From: Mercurialis annua
Lineage: Eukaryota; Streptophyta; Magnoliopsida; Malpighiales; Euphorbiaceae
Reading direction: 5' to 3'
Assembly (NCBI RefSeq): GCF_937616625.2
Contig: NC_065572.1
Location: 41,319,653-41,383,652 of the forward strand
Length of the DNA: 64,000 nt
The notes under the pieces were generated by a model, which was given only the letters and a program-made list of their open reading frames with translations, had not been told where the DNA came from and made no database searches. Below are positions 36,001 to 49,500 of this stretch, one piece after another (the stretch's first letter is position 1; each line of letters opens with the position of its first letter). A program made the translations under genes and the position numbers.

Positions 36001-39000
36001 TCAAAACGTTACGAAACAAATCCAAACGTTCCTGCTTTTTAGCGAATTAAGCCAAACGTTTACAAACTTTATGAAACAAATCCAAACGTTTCACCTTTTT
36101 AGCGATTTAAGCCAAACATTTACAAACGTTACGAAACAAAACAGGACGTTTCACCTTTTTTACGATTTAAGTCAAACGTTTACAAACATTACGAAACAAA
36201 ACAGGACGTTTCACCTTATTAGCGATTTAAGCGAAACATTTACAAACATTACGAAACAAATCCAAACGTTTCACCTTTTAGCGATTTAAGCCATACGTTT
36301 ACAAACGTTATGAAACAAATCCAAACGTTTCGCATATTTAACAATTTAAGCCAAACGTTTACAAACGTTATGAAATAAAACAAAGTGTTTACAAATATTA
36401 CGAAACAAAACAGGATGTTTCACCTTTTTTAGCGATATAAGCCAAACGTTTACAAACATTACGAAACAAAACATGACGCTTATCCATTTTTAGAATTTAA
36501 GCCAAACGTTTACAAACATTACGATATGAAACCAAACGTTTAAAACGTTACGAAACAAATCCAAACATTTCACCTTTTTAGCGATTTAAGCCAAACGTTT
36601 ACAAACGCTACGAAACAAATCCAAACGTTTCACCTTTTTAGCTATTTAAGCGAAACGTTTACAAACGTTTCCAAACGTTACAAAACAAATCCAAGCGTTT
36701 CACCCTTTTTAGCAATATAAGACAAACGTTTACAAAAGTTGCGAACAAATCCAATTATTTCACATTTTTAGCGATTTAAGCCAAACCTTTACAAAATGTT
36801 ACGAAACAAATCCAAACGTTTCGCCTTTTAAGCAATTTAAGCCAAACGTTTACAAACGTTACAAAACAAATCTAAACGTTTTCCCATTTTAGCGATTTAA
36901 GCCAAACATTGAAAAAGTTACGAAACAAATCCAAACGTTTTCCCTTTTTAGCAATTTATGCCAAACGTTACGAAACAAATCCAAACATTTCACATTTTTA
37001 GCGATTGAAGCCAAACAAATCCAAACGTTAAGAAACAAATCTAAATGTTTCACATTTTTAGCAATATAAGCCAAACATTTACAAAAGTTACAAAACAAAA
37101 ACCAAGAGTTTAACATTTTTTGCAATTTAAGCCAAACGTTTACAAACGCTACGAAACAAATCCAAGCGTTTCACCTTTTTAGCAATTTAAACCAAATGTT
37201 TAAAAACATTATCAAACAAATCCAAGAGTTTCACCTTTTTAGCAATTTAAGCCAAACGTTTACAAACGTTAGGAAACAAATCCAAACGTTTTACCTTTAT
37301 AGCGAATTAAGCCAAACGTTTACAAACGTTACGATACAAATCCAAACGTTTCACCTTTTTAGCGATTTAAGCCAAACATTTACAAACGTTACGAAACAAA
37401 TCCAAACGTTTCACCTTATAGCGATTTAAGCCAAATGTCGAAAAACGTTACGAAAAAAACCAAACATTTAAAATGTTACGAAACAAATCCAAACGTTTCA
37501 CCTTTTTAGCGATTTAAGCCAAACTTTTAGAAATAATACAAAACAAATCCAAACGTTTCACCTTTTTAGCGATTTAAGCCAAACGTTTATAATCGGTACG
37601 AAAAAATCTAAACGTTTCCCCTTTTTAGCGATTTAAGCCAAATGATTACAAACGCTACGAAATCAATCTAAACGTTTCACCTTTTTAGCAATATTAGCCA
37701 AACGTTTACAAACGTTACGAAATAAATCCAAACGTTTCACCTTTTTAGCGATTTAAGACAAACGTTTGCAAACGTTACGAAAGAAATCCAAACGTTTCAC
37801 CTTTTTCGCGATTTAAGCCGAACGTTTGCAAACGTTACGAAAGAAATCCAAACGTTTCACATTTTTAGCGATTTAAGCCGAACGTTTACACACGTTACGA
37901 AACAAATTCAAACGTTTCACATTTTTAGCGATTTAAGCCGAACGTTTCCAAACGGTACGAAACAAATCCAAATGATTCCCCTTTTTAGCGATGAAAGCCA
38001 AACGTTTACAAACGTTACGAAACAAATCCAAACATCTCACATTTTTAGCGATTGAAACCAAACCTTTACAAACGTTACGAAACAAATTCAAATGTTTCTC
38101 ATATTTAACAATTTAAGCCAAACGTTTACAAAATTTACGAAACAAAACCAAGAGTTTCACCTTTTTAGCAATTTAAGCCAAACGTTTACAAACGTTACGA
38201 AACAAATCCAAATGTTTCACATTTTTAGCAATTTTAAGCCAAACGTTTACAAACGGTACGAAAGAAATCCAAATGTTTCCCCATTTTAGCGATTTAAGCC
38301 AAACGTTTAAAACGTTACAAAACAAATCCAAACATTTCACCATTTTAGCGATTTATGCCAAACGTTTACAAACGTTTCGAACAAATCCAAACGTTTCCCC
38401 TTTTAAGCGATTTAAGCCAAACGTTTACAAACGTTACGAAATAAATCCAAACGTTTCCCCTTTTCAGCAATTTAAGCCAAATGTATACAAACTTTACGAA
38501 ACAAATCAAAATGTTTCACCTATTAGCGATTTAAGCCAAACGTTTACAAATGCTGGGAAACAAATCCAAACGTTTCTCATATTTAATAATTTAAGCCAAA
38601 CGTTTACAAACGTTACGAAATAAAACCAAGTGTGTCACCTTTTCAGCAATTTAAGCCAAACGTTAACAAACGTTACGAACAAATCCAAACGTTTCACCTT
38701 TTTATCGATTTAAGCCAAACGTTTCACCTTTTTAGCGATTTAAGCCAAACGTTTATAAACGTTAAAACCAAACTTTCAAAACGTTACGAAACGAATCCAA
38801 ACGTTTACAAATTCTACAAAACAATACCAAACGTTTCCCCATTTTAGCGATTTAAGCCAAACGTTTATAAACGTTACGAAACCAAACCAAACGATGGTAA
38901 ACGTTATGAAACAAATCCATTTGTTTAACATTTTTAGTGATCTAAGCCAAACGTTACGAAAAAAATCCAAACGTTTCACCATTTTAGTGATTGAAGCGAA

Positions 39001-41033
39001 ACATTTACAAACGCTATGAAAAAAATCCAAACGTTTCGAAACAAATCAAAAGGTTTAAAACGCTACGAAACAAATCCAGCCGTTTAACCTTTTTAGCAAT
39101 TTAAGCCGAACGTTTACAAAGGCTACAAAACAAATCCAAATATTTCACCTTTTCAATAATTTAAGCCAAACGTTTACAAACGTTACGAAACTAATCAAAA
39201 CGTCTAAAATGTTAAGAAACCCTTTTTAGCATTTTAAGCCAAATCTTTACAAACGTTACGAAATAAATCCAAACGTTTCTTCTCTTTTGTGATAGAAAAC
39301 AAACGTTTACAAACGTTACGAAACAAATGCAAACGTTTGACCTTTTTTAGTGATTTAAGACAAACGTTTACAAATGTAACAAAATAAAACCAAACGTTTC
39401 ACCTTTTTAGCGATTTAAGCCAAACATTTACAAACGTTACGAAACAAATCCAAAAGTTTCACCTTTTTAGCGATTTAAGCTAAACGTTTACAAATGTTGA
39501 GAAACAAATCCAAACGTTTCCCCTTTTTATATATTTGAGCCAAAAGTTTACAAACGTTACGAAACAAATCCAAGCGTTTCACCTTTTTAGCTATTTAAGC
39601 CAAACATTTCAAAACGTTACGAAACAAATCCAAACGTTTCTGCTTTTTAGCGAATTAAGCCCAACGTTTGCAAACTTTATGAAACAAATCCAAACGTTTC
39701 ACCTTTTTTAGCGATTTAAGCCAAACGTTTACAAACGTTACGAAACAAAACATGACATTTCACCTTTTTTACGATTTAAGTCAAACGTTTACAAACATTA
39801 CGAAACAAAACAGGAAGTTTCACCTTTTTAGCGATTTAAGCCAAACATTTACAAACATTACGAAACAAATCCAAACGTTTCACCTTTTAGCGATTTAAGC
39901 CAAACGTTTACAAACTTTATGAAACAAATCCAAACGTTTCCAATATTTAACAATTTAAGCCAAACGTTTACAAACGTTATGAAACAAAACCAAGTGTTTA
40001 CAAACATTACGAAACAAAACATGACGTTTATAATTTTTTAGAATTTAAGCCAAACGTTTACAAACATTACGATATGAAACCAAACGTTTAAAACGTTAGG
40101 AAACAAATCCAAATGTTTCACCTTTTTAGGGATTTATGCCAAACCCTTACAAATGCTACGAAACAAATCCAAACGTTTCACCTTTTTAGCAATTTAAGCC
40201 AAACGTTTCCAAACGTTACGAAACAAATCCAAGCTATTCACCTTTTTTAGCAATTTACGCCAAACGTTTACAAAAGTTACGATACAAATCCAATCGTTTC
40301 ACCTTTTTAGCGATTTAAGCCAAACCTTTACAAAATGTTGCGAAACAAATCCAAACGTTTCCCCTTTTATGAAAATTTAAGCAAAACATTTACAAACGTT
40401 ACAAAAAAAATCCAAACGTTCCCCCATTTTAGCGATTTAAGCCAAACGTTTAAAAATTTACGAAACAAATCCAAACGTTTTACATTTTTAGCAATTTATG
40501 CCAAACGTTTACAAACGTTACGAAATAAATCCAAACATTTTACATTTTTAGCGATTGAAGCCAAACAAGTCCAAACGTTACGAAACAAATCTAAACGTTT
40601 CACATTTTTAGCAATTTAAGCCAAACATTTACAAACATTACGAAACAAAAACCAAGCCTTTTACATTTTTAGCAATTTAAGCCAATCGTTTACAAACGTT
40701 ACGAAACAAATCCAAGCGTTTCACCTTTTTAGCAATTTAAACCAAACGTTTACAAACGTTATCAAACTAATCCAAGAGTTTCATCTTTTTAGCAATTTAA
40801 GCCAAACGTTTACAAACGTTAGGAAACAAATCCAAACGTTTCACATTTATAGCGATTTAAGCCAAACGTTTACAAACGTTACGAAACAAATCCAAACGTT
40901 TCCCTTTTTTAGCGATTTAAGCCAAACATTTACAAACGTTACGAAAGAAATCCACACGTTTCACCTTTTAGCGATTTAAGCCAAACGTCGAAAAACGTTA
41001 CGAAAAAAAACCAAACGTTTAAAATGTTACGAA

Positions 41034-41038
41034 ACAAA
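41034..41038. other. Target-site duplication ACAAA, left copy
   Basis: Satellite bases directly before the LTR at 41039, repeated at 43029-43033. Confidence 0.9.
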
Positions 41039-42424
41039 TGTTAGTAGTATATGCCATAGGGCCATTTGATCGTGTATATTTGTAGAATTAATCCCAATGG
41101 CAAAGATATATACGTTCTATTTGAACTAAGTGTCTCATCAACTAAGTGTTCATGTATTACGTATTGTCCTTATCACATTGTGATAGAATCTATTCTTATG
41201 GTGTTAAGAATATGAGTGACAGATTCTATTATACAAGTGATCTAAATAACTGTTCACGATCGATGGGGTCCTGCGAATAAGGTCATCGCATTATCCCGGA
41301 AAGATTGTCACCTCTATTTATTCTCCTAATTAGTAAAGAGTTGCTAATTATAGGAAGTAGTGAGTCTCATAATACTTGATGGGGATCAGAATAAACATGT
41401 GCACACTCAAGGTGTTGAGTAAGCCGAACAAGTGACGCTAGATGACTTATACATGGTAATTCATTAAAGTCAATTTAATGTCATCTAGTTCATAATTGTA
41501 CATATGTCCTTTGACTTGCGGTGACACTATCTTGTATATAGGTGATTAGAGTTTGATACTCCTTAACCCTAGATCTTTCATGAGCTAGGGCCGCGGGATG
41601 TGTTTGCTCTAGTTAGTTGTATATGAAGATAGGGGTTTAACCTAGAAAGGATTCATCACTCTGGATGAACGGAGATAAGATTCTATGCTATCTCAAATTG
41701 TTCTTGATGAATGATAAAACCTGCGCAGGTGTATATGACTTACATAGAAAGTTGTTTCTAGTGGAAGTCATATTTATCAAGAATTAGAACTGAGAGATGA
41801 GGTCATATAATCAAGACATACAGTGTTTGACATAACCGTGAAACTAGTCAAGATTGAAATCTTAGATGAAGGGAATTTTGAGTGTACGGCAATTATGAAC
41901 ATTGGTTCAAAAAGAATGCATCGAAACGTTCATCTCTATTTGGGGTCGTGATATGTTGCTAGACGTTACTCTCGATCTACGAGAATTAATAATTAAATGG
42001 GATTTAGTTATTTAATATAATAAAGGCGTTTCTTATGTCTCTCGTTGCCATATAGATGTGAACCTAGTTAGTCACACACAATAGAGTGTGCAACCGATTG
42101 AGTTTACGAAAGATCAATTTCATATGGATACTAGCATATCTCGGAAATTAATCTAAGATGAAAAACAAGTACAAATTAGGGACTAATATGTATGAGTTAT
42201 AAATTAGTATGAACCTAATTGTACTATGTCCAAGTTAATTAGGGACTAATTTATAAAAGTTATAAATTAGTAGGAACCTAATTTTATTTTAACCAAGTTT
42301 TATGATTAAAAGGCTTAAGTAATTAATTAGTGTAATTAATGATACTTAAATCATTAATCATAAGCTAATGGAATGATGATGTCATGGTGATGATGTAATG
42401 AGATAAGCTTATGTCATATATGTG

Positions 42425-42475
42425 ATATCATATGATGACATCACCTATATGATGTCACCTATGTGATGTCACCAC
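42425..42475 (+). promoter_or_regulatory. Repeated GATGTCACC motifs upstream of the LTR promoter
   Basis: GATGACATCACC, GATGTCACC and GATGTCACC occur at about 14-17-bp steps, followed by an inverted repeat CCACATGA...TCATGTGG (about 42473-42494). TGATGTCA-like sites resemble plant bZIP (TGACG-type) binding sites. The spacing of 90-140 bp upstream of the TATA box suits an enhancer of the LTR. Binding is inferred. Confidence 0.5.
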
Positions 42476-42550
42476 ATGAAAGGTGTCATGTGGTGGCAAC
42501 ACCTTTGCTTGGTGTGTGACACCTAGCATACAAGGTGTTGCATTCTTAAG

Positions 42551-42579
42551 ACATGCTCTAGCCTATAAATAGAGCATGT
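42551..42579 (+). promoter_or_regulatory. TATA box enclosed by a perfect 10-bp inverted repeat in the solo LTR
   Basis: TATAAATAG at 42564-42572 is a near-ideal plant TATA box. It sits between ACATGCTCTA (42551-42560) and TAGAGCATGT (42570-42579), an exact inverted repeat with a 9-base centre. The following ACACAACACACATCTCACT-like stretch (about 42600) would be near the transcription start. Confidence 0.75.
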
Positions 42580-43028
42580 CCTTACTCATTTCAATATACC
42601 ACACAACACACATCTCACTACAAAGTTGTAGAGAGAGAAAGCACTTGAAGGAGTTCAAATAGTCATCAATCACGGGAAAAACTTGGCGACGTTTTTCATA
42701 CATCCGAGCAAGGTAGTGATCGCGGCGAGAGTTTGAACTTAGGGCTGCTCGACAAGAGGAACTCTTGCAGATTACTTCAAGACGAGGATTCAATCGGACG
42801 CATACTCGTGTGGACGAGCTTGAGGTCACCGTACTTTCGGGACTACAAGAATCGTTGGAGAATCGACATAGGTATTCTTCTTATGATTCCTAGATGCGTG
42901 CTTTAATTATTAAATGATACGACGATCCATTTGTTGTTGATATGATCAACTTTAGGATCCGGATTGTTGGAATTTTGTTTTTGAATTGAAATATATGATC
43001 CGGACCCGCGCCTCCCGCTGCGCCAACA

Positions 43029-43033
43029 ACAAA
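43029..43033. other. Target-site duplication ACAAA, right copy
   Basis: Directly follows the LTR end (CAACA at 43024-43028). The satellite continues in phase with TCCAAACG. Confidence 0.9.
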
Positions 43034-43569
43034 TCCAAACGTTTCACCGTTTTAGCGATTTAAGCCAAACTTTTAGAAACGATACAAAACAAATCCAAAT
43101 GTTTACCTTTTTAGCGATTTAGGCCAAATGTTTACAATCAGTACGAAACAAATCCAAACGTTGCCCCTTTTTAGCGATTTAAGCAAAACGTTTACAAACG
43201 CTACGAAATCAATCTAAACGTTTCACCTTTTTAGCGATATAAGCCAAACGTTTACAAACGTTACTAAATAAATCCAAACGTTTCCCCTTTTTATCGATTT
43301 AAGACAAACCTTTGCAAACGTTACGAAACAAATCCAAACGTTAAACCTTTTTAGCGATTTAAGCAGAACGTTTACACACGTTAGGAAACAAATTCAAACG
43401 TTTCACCTTTTTAGCGATTTAAGCCGAACGTTTCCAAACGTTACGAAACAAATCTAAACGCTTCCCCTTTTTAGCGATGAAAGCCAAACGTTTACAAACG
43501 ATACGAAACAAATCCAAACGTTTCACATTTTTAGCGATTGAAACCAAACCTTTACAAACGTTACGAAAC

Positions 43570-46500
43570 AAATTCAAATGTTTCTCATATTAAACAATTT
43601 AAGCCAAATGTTCACAAAATTTACGAAACAAAACCAAGAGTTTCACCTTTTTAGCAATTTAAGCCAAACGTTTACAAACGTTATGAAACAAATCTAAACG
43701 TTTCACATTTTTAGCGATTGAAGCCAGACATTTACAAATGGTACGAAAGAAATCCAAACGTTTCCCCTTTTTAGCGATTTAAACCAAACGTTTACAAACG
43801 CTACGAAACAAATCCAAACGTTTCACCTTTTTAGCGATTTAAGCCAAACGTTTACAAACGTTAAGAAACAAATCCAAATGTTTCCTCATTTTAGCGATTT
43901 AAGCCAAACGTTTAAAACGTTACAAAACAAATCCAAACATTTCACCTTTTTAGCGTTTTATGCCAAACGTTTACAAACGTTATGAACAAATCCAAACATT
44001 TCACCTTTTTAGCGATTTAAGCCAAACATTTACAAACGTTACAAAACAAATCCAAACGTTTCACCTTTTTAGCGATTTAAGCCAAATGTATTCAAACTTT
44101 ACGAAACAAATCAAAACGTTTCACCTTTTAGCGATTTAAGCCAAACATTTACAAACGTTGGGTAACAAATCCAAACGTTTCTCATATTTAATAATTTAAG
44201 CCAAACATTTACAAATGTTACGAAACAAAACCAAGTGTTTCACCTTTTCAGCAGTTTAAGACAAACGTTAACAAATGTTATGAAACAAATCCGAACGTTT
44301 CACCTTTTTATCGATTTAAGCCAAACGTTTCACCTTTTTAGCGATTTAAGCCAAACGTTTACAAACGTTAAAACCAAACTTTCAAAACGTTACGAAACAA
44401 ATCCAAACGTTTCCCCATTTTAGCGATTTAAGCCAAACGTTTATAAACGCTACGAAACAAAACCAAACGATGGTAAATGTTATGAAACAAATCCAAACGT
44501 TTAACCTTTTTAGTGCGATAAGCCAAACGTTTACAAACGTTACGAAACAAATTCAAACGTTTCACCATTTTATGATTGAAGCCAAACATTTACAGACGTT
44601 ATAAAAAAGATCCAAACGTGTCGAAACAAATCAAAACGTTTAAAACGTTGAAACAAATCCAACCGTTTCACCTTTTTAGCAATTTAAACCGAACATTTAC
44701 AAAGGTTACAATACAAATCCAAATGTTTCACCTTTTCAATAATTTAAGCCAAGCGTTTACAAGCGTTACGAAACTAAACAAAACGTTTAAAATGTTAAGA
44801 AACCCTTTTTAGCATTTTAAGCCAAATGTTTACAACGTTACGAAACAAATCCAAACAATTCACCTCTTTAGCGATATAAAACAAACGTTTACAAACCTTA
44901 CGAAACAAATTCAAAAGTTTCACCTTTTTAGTGATTTAAGCCAAACGTTTACAAACGTAACAAAACGAAACCAAAAGTTTTACCTTTTTAGCGATTTAAG
45001 CCAAACATTTACAAACGTTAGGAAACAAATCCAAAAGATTCACCTGTTTAGCGATTTAAGCCAAACGTTTACAAATGTTACGAAACAAATCCAAACGTTT
45101 CCCCTTTTTATCTATTTAAGCCAAACGTTTACAAACGTTACAAAGAAAATCCAAGCGTTTCACCTTTTTAGCGATTTAAGCCAAACGTTTCAAAATGTTA
45201 CGAAACAAATCCAAACGTTTCTGCTTTTTAGCGAATTAGGAAACAAATATAAACATTTCAACTTTCTAGCGATTTAAGCCAAACGTTTACAAACGTTACG
45301 AAACAAATCCAATCGTTTCACATTTTTATCGATTTAAGCCAAACCTTTACAAAATGTTTCGAAACAAATCCAAACGTTTCTCCTTTTAAGCAATTTAAAC
45401 CAAACGTTTAAAAAGTTACGAAACAAATCCAAACGTTTTACCTTTTTAGCAATTTATGCCAATCGTTTACAAACGTTACGAAACAAATCCAAAATTTCAC
45501 AGTTTTAGCGATTGAAGCAAAACAAATCCAAACGTTACAAAGCAAATCCAACGTTTCACATTTTTAGCAATTTAAGCCAAAATTAACAAACGTTACGAAA
45601 CAAAAATCAAGCGTTTCACATTTTTATCAATTTAAGCCAAACGTTTACAAACATTACGAAACAAATCCAAGCGTTTCACCTTTTTAGCAATTTAAACCAA
45701 ACGTTTACAAACGTTATCAAACAAATCCAAGAGTTTCACCTTTTTAGCAATTTAAGCCAAACGTATACAAACATTGCGAAACAAATCTAAACGTTTCACC
45801 TTTTAGCATTTTAAGCCAAACGTCGAAAAACGCTACGAAAAAAAAACGTTTAAAATGTTACGAAACGAATACAGACGTTTCACCTTTTTAAGCGATTTAA
45901 GCCAAACTTTTAGAAACAATACAAAACAAATCCAAACGTTTCACCTTTTTAGCGATTTAAGCCAAACGTTTACAATCGGTACGAAGCAAATCCAAACGTT
46001 TCCCTTTTTTAGCGATTTAAGCCAAACGTTTACAAACGCTACGAAATCAATCTAAACATTTTACCTTTTTAGCAATATAAGCAAAGCGTTTACAAACGTT
46101 ACGAAATAAATCCAAACGTTTCACCTTTTTAGCGATTTAAGACAAACGTTTGCAAACATTACGAAACAAATCCAAACGTTTAACCTTTTTGGCGATTTAA
46201 GCCGAACGTTTACACACGTTACGAGACTAATTCACATGTTTCACCTTTTTAGCGATTTTTAAGCCGAACGTTTCCAAACGTTACGAAACAAATCCAAATG
46301 CTTCCCCTTTTTAGCGATGAAAGCCAAATGTTTACAAACGTTACGAAACAAATCCAAACGTTTCACTTTTTTAGCGATTGAAACCAAACCTTTACAAACG
46401 TTACAAAACAAATTCAAATGTTTCTCATATTTATCAATTTAAGACAAACGTTTGCAAAATTTACGAAACAAAACCAAGAGTTTCACCTTTTTAGCAATTT

Positions 46501-49500
46501 CACCCAAACGTTTACAAACGTTACGAAACAAATCCAAAAGTTTCACATTTTTAGCGATTTAAGCCAAACGTTTACAAACGGTACGAAAGAAATCCAAACG
46601 TTTCACCTTTTTAGCGATTTAAGCCAAACGTTTACAAACGTTGAAACAAATCCAAATGTTTCCCAATTTTAGCGATTTAAGACAACGTTTAAAACGTTAC
46701 AAAACAAATCCAAACATTTCACCTTTTTGACGATTTATGCCAAACATTTACAAACGTTACGAACAAATCCAAACGTTTCCCCCTTTTAGCGATTTAAGCC
46801 AAACGTTTACAAAAATTACAAAACAAATCCAAACGTTTCACCTTTTAGCGATTTAAGCCAAACATTTACAAACGTTGGGAAACAAATCCAAACGTTTCTC
46901 ATATTTAATAATTTAAGCCAAACGTTTACAAACGTTACGAAACAAAACCAAGTGTTTCAGCTATTCAGCAATTTAAGCCAAACTTTACGAAACAAATTCA
47001 AACGTTTCACCTTTTTATCGATTTAAGCCAAACGTTTCACCTTTTTAGCGATTGAAGCCAAACGTTTACAAACATTAAAACCAAACTTTCAAAATGTTAT
47101 GAAACGAATCCAAACGTTTACAAAAGTTACAAAACAACACCAAACGTTTCCCCATTTTAGCGATTTAAGCCAAACGTTTAGAATAGTTAAGAAACAACCA
47201 AACGATGGTAAACATTACGAAACAAATCTAAACGTTTCACATTTTTAGTGATTTAAGCCAAACGTTTACAAACGTTACGAAACAAATTCAAACATTTCAC
47301 CATTTTAGTGATTGAAGCCAAACATTTACAAATGTTATGAAAAAAATCCAAACGCTACGAAACGAATCCAAACATTTATAAAAAATACAAAACAACACAA
47401 AACGTTTCCCCGTTTTAGCGATTTAAGCCAAACGTTTATAAACGTTACGAAACAAAACCAAACGATGGTAAAAGTTACGAAACAAATCCAAACGTTTCAC
47501 ATTTTTAGTGATTTAAGTCAAACATTTACAAACGTTACGAAACAAATCCAAACATTTCACCATTTTAGTGATTGAAGCCAAACATTTACAAACGTTATGA
47601 AAAAAATCCAAACGTTTCGAAACAAATCAAAACGTTTAAAACGTTTCGAAACAAATCAAAACGTTTAAAACGTTACAAAACAAATCCAACCGTTTCACCT
47701 TTTTAGCAATTTAAGCCGAACGTTTACAAAGGTTACAAAACAAAACCAAACGTTTCACCTTTTTAGCAATTTAAACAAAATGTTTACAAACGTTACGAAA
47801 CAAATCCAAACGTTTCACCTTTTTAGCGATTGAGGACAAATGTATACAAACTTTACGAAACAAATCAAAATGTTTCACCTTTTAGCGATTTAAGCCAAAC
47901 GTTTACAAATGTTGGGAAACAAATCTAAACGTTTCTCATATTTATTAATTTAAGCCAAACGTTTACAAACGATACGAAACAAAACCAAGTATTTCACCTT
48001 TTCAGCAATTTAAGCCAAACGTTAACAAACGTTACGAAACAAATCCAAATGTTTCACCTTTTTAGCGATTTAAGCCAAACATTTACAAACGTTACGAAAC
48101 AAATCCAAACGTTTCACCTTTTAGCGATTTAAGACAAACGTCGAAAAACGTTGCGAAAAAAAACCAAACGTTTAAAATGTTACGAAACAAATCCAAATGT
48201 TTCACCTTTTTACCGATTTAAGCCAAACTTTTGGAAACGATACAAAACAAATCCAAATGTTTCACCTTTTTAGCGATTTAAGCCAAACGTTTACAATCGG
48301 TACGAAACAAATCCAAACGTTTCCCCTTTTTAGCGATTTAAGCCAAACGTTTACAAACGCTACGAAATCAATCTAAACGTTTCCCCTTTTTAGCACTATA
48401 AGCAAAACGTTTATAATCAGCACGAAACAAATCCAAACGTTTCACCTTTTCATCGATTTAAGCCAAACGTTTCACCTTTTTAGCGATTTAAGCCAAACGT
48501 TTACGAACGTTAAAACCAAACTTTCAAAACGTTACGAAACGAATTCAAACGTTTACAAAAGTTATAAAACAACGCCAATCGTTTCCCCGTTTTAGCGATT
48601 TAAGCCAAACATTTTTAAACGTTACGAAACTAAACCAAACGATGGTAAACGTTACGAAACAAATCCAAACGTTTCACATTTTTAGTGATTTAATACAAAT
48701 GTTTAAAAACGTTACGAAACAAATCCAAACGTTTCCCCATTTTAGTGACTGAAGCCAAACATTTACAAACGTTATGAAAAAAATCCAAACGTTTCGAAAC
48801 AAATCAAAACGTTTAAAACATTACGAAACAAATCCAACTGTTTCACCTTTTTAGCAATTTAAGCCGAACGTTTACAAAGGTTACAAAACAAATCCAAATG
48901 TTTCACCTTTTCAGTAATTTAAGTCAAACATTTACAAACGTTAAGAAACTAATCAAAACATTTAAAATGTTAAGAAACCCTTTTTAGCATTTTAAGCCAA
49001 ATATTTACGAACGTTACGAAACAAATCCAAACGTTTCACCTCTTTAGCGATATAAAACAAACGTTTACAAACGTTACGAAACAAATTCAAACGTTTCACC
49101 TTTTTAGTGATTTAAGCCAAACGTTTACAAGCGTAACAAAACAAAACCAAACGTTTCACCTTATTAGCGATTTAAGCCAAACATTTACAAACGTTACGAA
49201 ACAAATCCAAAAGTTTCACCTTTTTAGCGATTTAAACCAAATGTTTAAGATGTTACGAAATAAATCCAAACGTTTCACCTTTTTAGCGATTTAAGCCAAA
49301 CTTTTAGAAATAATACAACACAAATCCAAACGTTTCACCTTTTTAGCGATTTAAGCCAAACGTTTACAATCGGTACGAAAAAAATCCAAATGTTTCCCCT
49401 TTTTAGCGATTTAAGCCAAATGTTTACAAACGCTACGAAATCAATCTAAACATTTCACCTTTTTAGCAATATAAGCCAAACGTTTACAAACCTTACGAAA

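Larger units (their letters stand above)
22970..41038 (+). repeat. 60-bp satellite, block B (18 kb)
   Basis: About 300 tandem units of the same monomer and orientation as block A. The block holds higher-order repeats: three copies of a 1.75-1.96 kb unit (about 23.7-29.0 kb), two copies of a 1.74-1.77 kb unit (29.46-33.0 kb), and a 3.55-kb unit from 33.9 kb onward. Frames of up to 124 codons on + and about 113 on minus are repeat artefacts: they repeat a 20-residue pattern of the type TFHLFSDLSQTFTNVTKQIQ. No gene, RNA gene or transposon other than the bounding LTRs is visible. Confidence 0.97.
41039..43028 (+). mobile_element. Solo LTR of a second retrotransposon family (1990 bp)
   Basis: It starts TGTTAGTAG and ends CTGCGCCAACA, with ACAAA on both sides (41034-41038 and 43029-43033) that fits the satellite sequence GAA-ACAAA-TCC. 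The ends form the usual short TGTT...AACA inverted pair. No interior, primer-binding site or polypurine tract is present, so it is a solo LTR. Orientation as + follows from the TATA box near the 3' part. The long LTR and its GC-rich tail (GGACCCGCGCCTCCCGC) suggest a Ty1/copia family with large LTRs, which is a guess from general resemblance. An 88-codon antisense frame at 42563-42829 has no recognisable domain and overlaps the TATA region, so I do not call it. Confidence 0.92.
33889..45820 (+). repeat. Higher-order repeat of about 3.55 kb, three copies, one split by an LTR and shortened
   Basis: The junction variant CGTC(G/A)AAAAACG occurs at 33889, 37436 and 40986 (steps of 3547 and 3550 bp). 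The variant ACTTTTAGAAA occurs at 33976, 37523 and 43069; the last step is 3551 bp once the 1995-bp LTR insertion is removed. A TGCTTTTTAGCGAATTA variant marks the middle of each copy (about 36030, 39640 and 45219). The third copy is about 0.7 kb shorter, with a deletion just after 45,230. A related 3.56-kb unit recurs at 57701-61265. Confidence 0.85.

Noticed and set aside
22970..41038. Possible CRISPR-like array because of short regular repeats
   Set aside because: The units are contiguous 60-bp repeats without unique spacers, over tens of kb, next to plant LTR elements; it is a satellite.
42563..42829. 88-codon antisense frame in the solo LTR at 41039-43028
   Set aside because: Serine- and arginine-rich low-information sequence with no domain; its end falls on the TATA box region of the opposite strand.
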